Below the pieces are notes generated by a model. The model did not search any database. It was not told where the DNA came from and saw only the letters and a list, made by a program, of their open reading frames with translations. Positions 6,095 through 11,124 of a stretch of 11,124 bases of DNA are shown here, piece after piece. The translations under genes and the position numbers were made by a program. Within the stretch, counting starts at the first letter, position 1. Each line of letters opens with the position of its first letter. The DNA comes from a bacterium (GTDB lineage: Bacteria; SZUA-79; Acidulodesulfobacterales; Acidulodesulfobacteraceae), in assembly GCA_021803845.1 (NCBI GenBank), contig JAJZLA010000021.1, forward strand, positions 1-11,124. Reading direction: 5' to 3'.

Positions 6095-7753
6095 ATGATA
6101 ACTGCTTTAAACAGTGCGACTTTCATCGGAATAGATGCAGTTCAGGTAAACGTAGAAGTTTTTATATCGGGCGGCATACCGGGTATTATGATAGTAGGGT
6201 TACCCGATGTTTCCACTAAAGAGGCCAAGGACAGAGTAAGAGCCGCGATAAAAAATTCCGGTTTTGAATATCCGGTTAAAAAAATAACTATAAACCTTGC
6301 CCCCGCCGATATAAGGAAAGAAGGTCCGATATTCGACCTGCCGCTTGCCGTAGGTATTTTAATTTCCGCCGGACTCCTGAAGTGCGCCTTAAATCTTAAC
6401 GATTATATAATTGCAGGGGAACTGTCTTTAAACGGAAAAATAAAAAAGATTAACGGCATAATTGCCCTTGGAATACTTGCTAAAAAAATAAATAAAAAGT
6501 TAATTATTCCATATGAAAATGTAAACGCCGCAAAATTTCTCGGAGTAGATTTCACGGCATTCGGTCATTTAAAAGAAGTATGTATGTTTATTTCGGGAGA
6601 AACGGCATACTTTAAAAGAGAAGAAAAAGAATCGCAGGTTTATTTCAATAATAAGATAAATATAAATTTCGAAAATAACGAAAACGGAAAATATAATATT
6701 AATGGGAATGAAGAAAATATTTACTTTAAAAATATAATCGAAAACGCAAACGCCGTTAGAAATGAGCGGGAGCAGTATGTCGATTTTTCGGAAATTAAGG
6801 GGCAGGAGCTGGCTAAAAGAGCCGTTTTAACCGCAGTAGCAGGGCATCATAACATATTAATGGTCGGACCTCCGGGAAGCGGAAAAACTATGCTGGCGCA
6901 CAGTATAGCATGGATACAACCTGACTTATCGCTTGAAGAATCGTTAGAGACGTCCAATATATATAGTTTTTCAAATAAAAATAAAAAAAACGGCTGCGAA
7001 GAAAGCGGACTTGTATTAAGAAGACCTTTTATTGCGGTGCATCATACGGTATCCCTTGCCGGATTAATAGGAGGTGGGGGCGGTTCAAACCCTCTGCCGG
7101 GCGATATAAGCCTTGCGCATAACGGAGTTCTTTTTATAGACGAATTTTCCGAACTTAACAGAAAAACCATAGACGGATTAAGGCAGCCTATGGAAGATAA
7201 ATATATTAATTTATCGAGGAGCCGTTTTTCTATAATTCTGCCCAGTAATTTTATGCTTGTCGCCGCAATGAACCCTTGCCCTTGCGGTTATTACGGCGAC
7301 TCAAAGCATGAGTGTAAATGTTCAAGCGCCGAAATTTATAAATTTTATACGAAAATATCGGGACCAATTCTCGACAGGTTTGATATATTTATAGAAATTT
7401 ATCCTGCGGATTTAGACGAATTAACCGTTAAAGCCGATTTGCCTGATTCTGACGATATTAAAAAATTAGTCGAAAAAACTAGAAATATTCAGATTAGCAG
7501 ATATAAAAATAGCGGCATAAGGTTTAACTCGTCGGTTAAAAGCGCTGATATAGAAAAATATTTTAACGTAACGAATGAAGCCCTTAATCTTGTTCAAAAC
7601 GCCGTAAAAAGATTAAATATTTCATCCAGAGGCTACTATAGAATATTGCGCGTTTCAAGGACGATAGCCGATCTTGATATGAAAGAAAAAATAGATGCAG
7701 ATTCAATATTGGAAGCATTAAATTACAGAAATACAAAACTTATAAAAGCGTAA
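6095..7753 (+). CDS. comM: YifB/ComM family Mg-chelatase-like AAA+ ATPase
   Basis: ComM is a hexameric AAA+ helicase that promotes branch migration when incoming single-stranded DNA recombines during natural transformation. The family is also widespread in bacteria not known to be competent. The 552-residue protein has the N-terminal Lon-S5-like ChlI domain (about 1-170, with GGIPGIMIVGLPDVSTKEAK). The AAA+ core follows, with Walker A GPPGSGKT (258-265), Walker B GVLFIDEF (344-351), MNPCPCGYYGD (392-402) with cysteines 395, 397, 407 and 409, and SGPILDRFDI (422-431). The C-terminal Mg-chelatase domain ends with SRGYYRILRVSRTIADL. It is about 40 residues longer than usual because an Asn-rich linker (about 173-228) joins the two domains. 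The ATG is preceded by GAGG about ten bases upstream. No other competence gene is visible. The upstream repeat array suggests control by a PhoB/OmpR-type regulator. Confidence 0.93.
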   Translation: MITALNSATFIGIDAVQVNVEVFISGGIPGIMIVGLPDVSTKEAKDRVRAAIKNSGFEYPVKKITINLAPADIRKEGPIFDLPLAVGILISAGLLKCALNLNDYIIAGELSLNGKIKKINGIIALGILAKKINKKLIIPYENVNAAKFLGVDFTAFGHLKEVCMFISGETAYFKREEKESQVYFNNKININFENNENGKYNINGNEENIYFKNIIENANAVRNEREQYVDFSEIKGQELAKRAVLTAVAGHHNILMVGPPGSGKTMLAHSIAWIQPDLSLEESLETSNIYSFSNKNKKNGCEESGLVLRRPFIAVHHTVSLAGLIGGGGGSNPLPGDISLAHNGVLFIDEFSELNRKTIDGLRQPMEDKYINLSRSRFSIILPSNFMLVAAMNPCPCGYYGDSKHECKCSSAEIYKFYTKISGPILDRFDIFIEIYPADLDELTVKADLPDSDDIKKLVEKTRNIQISRYKNSGIRFNSSVKSADIEKYFNVTNEALNLVQNAVKRLNISSRGYYRILRVSRTIADLDMKEKIDADSILEALNYRNTKLIKA

Positions 7754-7775
7754 CGTGTAACCAATTTATAATTAT

Positions 7776-8258
7776 CTAATCAAAAATAAATATAGTTTCA
7801 GGGTCGGATTCGTATCTGATTTCGTCCACCGGTTCTTTTTTATTTTTTCCGGCGAATAATTTATTTGCGGCATTAATAACAAGGCCGTTTTTGCCGCCTA
7901 CGTTTTTATATGCGTGAACTACGCCCGGAGGTACTGTCAGCGCTGAAGGCTTATTTTCTCCGAGAAACAATATCATTTTATTCATATATGTAGAAGATTC
8001 CTTTCTGTTGTCCCACAATATAATTTTAAAATCGGAAGGACCTATAAAACAAAAATAGTCCGTTTGATATACATGTTCGTGAGGTCCTCTTTGTACTCCA
8101 GGCATGGTTAAAGATACGTAAGACATCTGAGGTAAAACGGATTCGTCTAATTCGTCGTTTCTATAAAGTTCTGCAAGCCAACCTCGTTCGTCTATATATT
8201 TTTCGATTCTTTTAACCGCGATATCTTTAATTTCGCCAAGTCTTAATATATGTTTCAT
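7776..8258 (-). CDS. RmlC-like cupin, dTDP-4-dehydrorhamnose 3,5-epimerase family
   Basis: This 160-residue protein belongs to the RmlC-type sugar epimerase family, which acts on nucleotide-activated 4-keto sugars for surface polysaccharides. It shows ERGWLAELYRND (24-35), QMSYVSLTMPGVQRGPHEH (44-62, with the active-site histidine expected at His60), FIGPSDFKIILWDNR (71-85) and VPPGVVHAYKNVG (109-121). It is shorter than classic RmlC (about 180), and where RmlC has its catalytic tyrosine it reads VINAANKLFAG, without a tyrosine. It may therefore be a single-position epimerase, an isomerase-like relative or a non-epimerase cupin; the exact reaction cannot be assigned. No other rhamnose gene is nearby. 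It is convergent with comM and divergent from the nitroreductase. There is no Shine-Dalgarno before the ATG; the promoter at 8270-8297 would give only about a five-base leader. Confidence 0.82.
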   Translation of the reverse strand: MKHILRLGEIKDIAVKRIEKYIDERGWLAELYRNDELDESVLPQMSYVSLTMPGVQRGPHEHVYQTDYFCFIGPSDFKIILWDNRKESSTYMNKMILFLGENKPSALTVPPGVVHAYKNVGGKNGLVINAANKLFAGKNKKEPVDEIRYESDPETIFIFD

Positions 8259-8269
8259 ATTATTTTTTG

Positions 8270-8297
8270 CTTATATTTTTAAGAGATTTAATGTTAA
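8270..8297 (-). promoter_or_regulatory. Promoter of the RmlC-like gene, predicting a very short leader
   Basis: On the minus strand TTAACA (8297-8292), a 16-base spacer and TATAAG (8275-8270) each match consensus at five of six positions. Eleven bases separate the -10 from the ATG, so the predicted leader is about 4-5 bases, too short for a Shine-Dalgarno, and none is seen. Confidence 0.5.
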
Positions 8298-8380
8298 AAT
8301 AAATAATGCTGCATAAAATATTTATATGATTATATTATAAGTTACTTTTTAAAATCAATAAAATTTATGAAATTGTAAAA

Positions 8381-8386
8381 AAGGAG
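8381..8386 (+). promoter_or_regulatory. Strong Shine-Dalgarno site that fixes the nitroreductase TTG start
   Basis: AAGGAG lies seven bases before the TTG at 8394. The protein from this TTG begins exactly where nitroreductases usually begin. The region upstream (8298-8380) is AT-rich, with overlapping -10-like hexamers around 8331-8341 but no convincing -35. Confidence 0.85.
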
Positions 8387-8393
8387 ACGCAAA

Positions 8394-8996
8394 TTGGACG
8401 TAATAGAAGCCGTTAAAACTAGAAAAAGCATAAGGAATTTTGAACAGGAAGACGTTGATTTAAATCTGATAAAAAAAATTATCGAAATTTCTATAAATTC
8501 GCCAAGCGGAGGAAACGCTCAAAACTGGTTTACATATATAATTAAAAGTAAAGATGTTCTTAATAAAATGAGGGGCGAAGTAGAAACCGTATATAAAAAC
8601 GTAACGGGCAAAGATGCGCCGAGCGTTTATGCATTTTTTAATGAAGCGCCGGTCGTGCTTGCAGTAGTGGAGAAGCCGTATGTTGGCAGTATCGATAAAA
8701 TACTGGAAAGTAACGATAAAAATAAAGACAGGAATTTCAACAGAAAATTTATAGTAAATCCCGGACTTCAGGGCGTATCCAGTTTTATAGCCCATATACT
8801 ACTTGTTGCGCACAATGAAGGGCTTGGAGCATGCTGGATGACGGGACCTTTAATCGCCAAGCCCGAAATTGAAAACATGCTCGGCATTAAAAGTCCCGAT
8901 AATCTCGTAGCGTTGATTCCGGTTGGAAAACCGGTCAAAAGACAGTCTAAATCGTCAAGGATGAATGTCGAAGAAGTTATTGAGGTTATACTATAG
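8394..8996 (+). CDS. Nitroreductase family FMN-dependent oxidoreductase
   Basis: This 200-residue protein is of the nitroreductase superfamily, dimeric flavoenzymes that use FMN and usually NAD(P)H to reduce nitro compounds, quinones or other acceptors. The natural substrate cannot be told from sequence. The N-terminus has the FMN phosphate-binding pattern VIEAVKTRKSIRNFEQEDV (3-21, with Arg10, Ser12 and Arg14), then INSPSGGNAQNWFTYII (34-50) with the conserved SPS...NAQNW. The C-terminal part has HNEGLGACWMTGPL (140-153) and LVALIPVGKP (171-180), which close the flavin site. There is no ferredoxin domain or membrane helix, so it is cytoplasmic. It starts with TTG behind a strong AAGGAG. It is convergent with the transporter gene, only 25 bases from stop to stop, and I see no hairpin terminator between them. 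Confidence 0.9.
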   Translation: MDVIEAVKTRKSIRNFEQEDVDLNLIKKIIEISINSPSGGNAQNWFTYIIKSKDVLNKMRGEVETVYKNVTGKDAPSVYAFFNEAPVVLAVVEKPYVGSIDKILESNDKNKDRNFNRKFIVNPGLQGVSSFIAHILLVAHNEGLGACWMTGPLIAKPEIENMLGIKSPDNLVALIPVGKPVKRQSKSSRMNVEEVIEVIL

Positions 8997-9021
8997 AGCA
9001 AGGTATGGACTTTATGCGCAT

Positions 9022-10188
9022 TTAAATTGAGCATTCTTTGGACTCGTCCGGCAAACCAGTTTCCGCCGACAAGCACGGCGCTTTAAACAGGTATCCGTGC
9101 CACATGCCGTGAAGCGTTCTAGAAGTGACGATAGTCCAGAACGTTGCAAGCATTATAACGAAAACAGCCCCTGCTATTCTAAAAAACCCGATATCTGTCA
9201 GTCTGTAAAGTATAATTGTTGCGGCGGTATAAACACCGAGCGGGAAGGTAAATCCCCACCAGCCCATATTAAAAGGCAGGCCCTCTTTTACATATCTTAT
9301 CGTCAATAATATCGCCATTATAAGCCACCAGAATCCGAATCCCCATATAACCAATCCGCCTATGGGTCCGAATGCGGAAGCCGTTTTTGCATAAATTAGA
9401 AGTTTAGTTCCGGTAAATGCGCGAGGAGCATCGTTTCCCAAAAGAAGAAGCCCCATGCTTCCTGTGCCTATCGGACCAAGTGTCAACCAAGTAGAAACCG
9501 CCATATCTCTGTGAGGCAATTTGTGCCAGGCAAGACGCAAAAACAGTATTACAAGGATTCCGAAAGCTAACGGAACCGAGAATGCCCAGAGGGCATAACC
9601 TATCACTATAACGTTTCTTGCCAATGCCGACGGTAGATGTTGCGCAAGAAAACCTGCCGATGCCGCGGCAACTTCTGCCGGAACTATAGGCAGCAGCCAT
9701 ACGGCAGTCATGTCTTCAATACTGTGAGTATGGCTTGTGAACATATAGAAAGGCACGAGAATTCCGACTATAACGCTTATTATTACGTCTAACCACCATA
9801 AGTAAAAAGCAAGGTTGACCATTTTAGAAGCGTCGAAATTTAAAAAACCGTTTATAATAGTCACAAGACCCATCGGAATGGCTCCAAGGAACATTGACTG
9901 CACCGGATGGCTAAATAACTTTTTTGCGGAATTAAAATAAAACGCAAATCGGCTTAAAAATAAAACGCTAAAGACTATAAAAAGGAAAATATTTATTATC
10001 CATAAAGTTTTAGCTGCAATTAATAATCCTGTAACATGATATGGAAAAGCTGCCAGCATGAGAGATAGAATTCCGGTCCCCATATTCATAGTAAACCAGT
10101 TAGGAGTAAATTGTCTTACTAAATCACTTGCTTTATTTAATTGTTTAAATGGACGAAACTTACTTTTTGCAGAATTATCTTTTTTCAT
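9022..10188 (-). CDS. TDT/SLAC1-family (TehA/Mae1/Ssu1-like) membrane transporter
   Basis: This 388-residue integral membrane protein belongs to the tellurite-resistance/dicarboxylate transporter family. Members include bacterial TehA, yeast malate carrier Mae1, the sulfite exporter Ssu1 and plant SLAC1 anion channels. After a basic cytoplasmic N-terminus, QFTPNWFTMNMGTGIL (26-41) opens the first helix. About ten hydrophobic segments follow, including IPMGLVTIINGFLNF (104-118), GTGSMGLLLLG (about 241-251) and WWGFTFPLGVYTAATIILY (310-328), the last a family hallmark. The substrate is unknown; sulfite, another small anion or a dicarboxylate are all possible. The ATG is the only plausible start but has no Shine-Dalgarno. 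A consensus promoter lies at 10302-10330 with a perfect AT inverted repeat just upstream. GC is visibly higher (about 55% in 9421-9480) than in the flanking genes, which may reflect membrane codons or recent transfer. Confidence 0.88.
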   Translation of the reverse strand: MKKDNSAKSKFRPFKQLNKASDLVRQFTPNWFTMNMGTGILSLMLAAFPYHVTGLLIAAKTLWIINIFLFIVFSVLFLSRFAFYFNSAKKLFSHPVQSMFLGAIPMGLVTIINGFLNFDASKMVNLAFYLWWLDVIISVIVGILVPFYMFTSHTHSIEDMTAVWLLPIVPAEVAAASAGFLAQHLPSALARNVIVIGYALWAFSVPLAFGILVILFLRLAWHKLPHRDMAVSTWLTLGPIGTGSMGLLLLGNDAPRAFTGTKLLIYAKTASAFGPIGGLVIWGFGFWWLIMAILLTIRYVKEGLPFNMGWWGFTFPLGVYTAATIILYRLTDIGFFRIAGAVFVIMLATFWTIVTSRTLHGMWHGYLFKAPCLSAETGLPDESKECSI

Positions 10189-10301
10189 AGGTTTTTAAAA
10201 TAAATTAAATGTCAAATTATTGAAGATTATTTTTGATTTTATATTAATTAAATATAACACTTTTTTATTTTTAATAAAAACATACATTTAATATTTAGGT
10301 T

Positions 10302-10330
10302 AAGATATCATTTCTTTTAAATTATGTCAA
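10302..10330 (-). promoter_or_regulatory. Promoter of the TDT-family transporter gene
   Basis: On the minus strand a perfect TTGACA (10330-10325) is followed by 17 bases and TATCTT (10307-10302), with an extended -10 TG two bases before. The predicted start near 10295 gives an AU-rich leader of about 107 bases before the ATG at 10188. I see no riboswitch or hairpin in that leader. Confidence 0.6.
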
Positions 10331-10335
10331 GAAAA

Positions 10336-10366
10336 TTTTAAAATATAATTACGTTATATTTTAAAA
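10336..10366. repeat. Perfect 13-bp all-AT inverted repeat upstream of the transporter promoter
   Basis: TTTTAAAATATAA (10336-10348) and its exact complement (10354-10366) flank the five-base centre TTACG. The repeat ends six bases upstream of the transporter -35 and is centred about 56 bases before the predicted start. It could bind a dimeric regulator or act as an UP element. Because it also lies 56 bases after the homocitrate synthase stop, a weak terminator is possible, but the stem has no G or C. Confidence 0.6.
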
Positions 10367-10421
10367 ATAAATTATTTGGATTATGATTGGATTTATAAAG
10401 CGGAAATGTACGATTGCAAAA

Positions 10422-11124
10422 TTATTTTAATTTATGGTTATATAAATATAACAGCTCTTTATCGGTCAGACATCTTTTTAAAATAGAAGATTCTTTTTTT
10501 ACGACGGACAGTATGCTTGCGGCATCTTCATCAGTTATTTTAATTCCAAGTTTATCGAGATTATATTTTATTGCGGCGGAACCGCCGTGTTTTCCCGTCA
10601 GCAGCTTTCTTTTTGAGCCTGTTAATTCGGGCATATATGCTTCATAATTTAGCGGATTTTTTAATATTCCGTCGGTATGTATCCCGGCTTCGTGGTAAAA
10701 AATATTTCTGCCGAATATCGGTTTATATACCGGAATTTTTCTCTTTGTAATTTTTGCTATAATTTTTGCTAATTTTTTTGCTTTTATAAAATTAAATTTA
10801 ATTTTTCGGTTTTCTATAAAATTAAGATAAGCTATGACCTCTTCAAGCGCGCAGTTTCCGGCTCTTTCGCCAATACCGGAAATACTTCCCGATACGGAAT
10901 CGGCTCCAGCTTTTAATGCCGCTATAGAATTTGCGGAAGCCATTCCAAAGTCGTTATGCGTGTGAATTTCAAGTATTATATTTTTAAATTTTCCGCTGTT
11001 TTTGATTTTTAATATATCTTTGTATATATTAAGAGGATTTAATATGCCTACCGTATCCGAATAACGGAATTTATATGCTCCTTCGTTTTCGGCAATTTTC
11101 ATAATCTCGACTATCGTTTTTAAG
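10422..11124 (-). CDS. nifV: Homocitrate synthase (NifV-type), C-terminal part (partial)
   Basis: Homocitrate synthases condense acetyl-CoA with 2-oxoglutarate. NifV homocitrate is the organic ligand of the nitrogenase iron-molybdenum cofactor. The frame stays open to the window edge, so the N-terminal 140 or so residues are missing; 233 codons plus the stop remain. Visible are RYSDTVGILNP, the metal-binding HxH in EIHTHNDFGMASANS, GIGERAGNCALEEVIAYL, YHEAGIHTDGILKNPLNYEAY and LLTGKHGG. The end, LTDKELLYLYN, looks like NifV. There is no C-terminal leucine-binding domain, which argues against 2-isopropylmalate synthase LeuA. A homocitrate synthase for lysine, or a citramalate synthase, remains possible because the N-terminal substrate residues are outside the window. 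No other nif gene is visible except the generic NifU-like scaffold. Confidence 0.78.
   Translation of the reverse strand, partial: LKTIVEIMKIAENEGAYKFRYSDTVGILNPLNIYKDILKIKNSGKFKNIILEIHTHNDFGMASANSIAALKAGADSVSGSISGIGERAGNCALEEVIAYLNFIENRKIKFNFIKAKKLAKIIAKITKRKIPVYKPIFGRNIFYHEAGIHTDGILKNPLNYEAYMPELTGSKRKLLTGKHGGSAAIKYNLDKLGIKITDEDAASILSVVKKESSILKRCLTDKELLYLYNHKLK

Noticed and set aside
7754..7775. Terminator between the convergent comM and RmlC-like genes
   Set aside because: No GC-bearing hairpin or U-tract is present in the 22-base gap.
8460..8795. 111-codon open frame on the minus strand
   Set aside because: It lies fully inside the well-supported nitroreductase gene, has no Shine-Dalgarno and no recognisable motif; it mirrors the coding frame.
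8997..9021. Terminator between the convergent nitroreductase and transporter genes
   Set aside because: No hairpin longer than the short ATGCGCAT palindrome and no T-run.
9404..9700. 98-codon open frame on the minus strand
   Set aside because: It is an alternative frame of the transporter gene in its GC-richer part, with Ser/Arg/Cys-rich noise and no family likeness.
10210..10215. Second TTGACA on the minus strand near the transporter start
   Set aside because: No -10 lies at 15-19 bases; such a -10 would overlap the start codon and read ACCTAT or similar.
10414..10647. 77-codon plus-strand open frame
   Set aside because: It overlaps the homocitrate synthase gene antisense, with no promoter or Shine-Dalgarno.
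1..11124. CRISPR arrays, tRNA/rRNA genes, insertion sequences
   Set aside because: On reading through, no spaced identical repeats, cloverleaf-like segments, transposase motifs or terminal inverted repeats were seen.

Overview
The window is a gene-dense, AT-rich stretch of bacterial chromosome. Its housekeeping genes are Gram-negative in style: carB followed by greA, alr, tldD, a class B-type penicillin-binding transpeptidase and comM/yifB. A homocitrate-synthase-type enzyme at the right edge fits an anaerobic or nitrogen-fixing lifestyle. The low GC, the Asn/Lys-rich protein linkers and the gene mix would fit an uncultured deltaproteobacterium-like lineage (for example the acid-adapted Acidulodesulfobacterales/Sva0485 group). 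That placement is a guess from composition and content; nothing in the window fixes the taxon.

Layout. 1-1246 (+): the 3' end of carB, greA, and a small NifU-like Fe-S scaffold gene with its own consensus promoter inside the end of greA. A clear bidirectional hairpin terminator (1286-1311) closes this block against the convergent alr (1317-2486, -). The alr/tldD intergenic region holds two separate divergent promoters. 2632-7753 (+): tldD, a single-pass penicillin-binding transpeptidase, a 135-residue degenerate GGDEF-like protein, and comM. comM is preceded by an unusual array of six 11-bp direct repeats ending 10 bp before a perfect TATAAT. 7776-8258 (-): an RmlC-like cupin. 8394-8996 (+): a nitroreductase with a TTG start. 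9022-10188 (-): a ten-helix TDT/SLAC1-family transporter, visibly richer in GC than its neighbours. 10422-11124 (-): the C-terminal part of a NifV-type homocitrate synthase, running off the window.

How the parts relate. Most genes are independent housekeeping units rather than one pathway. CarB feeds pyrimidine and arginine synthesis, GreA rescues stalled RNA polymerase, and alr with the PBP serves peptidoglycan. TldD normally works with a partner (TldE/PmbA) that is not in this window. No insertion sequence, CRISPR array, tRNA or rRNA was found. I saw no multi-gene undescribed system; the most interesting signals are regulatory. They are the PhoB-like repeat array in front of comM, two minus-strand genes without Shine-Dalgarno sites whose promoters predict leaderless or nearly leaderless mRNAs, and a perfect 13-bp all-AT inverted repeat just upstream of the transporter promoter.
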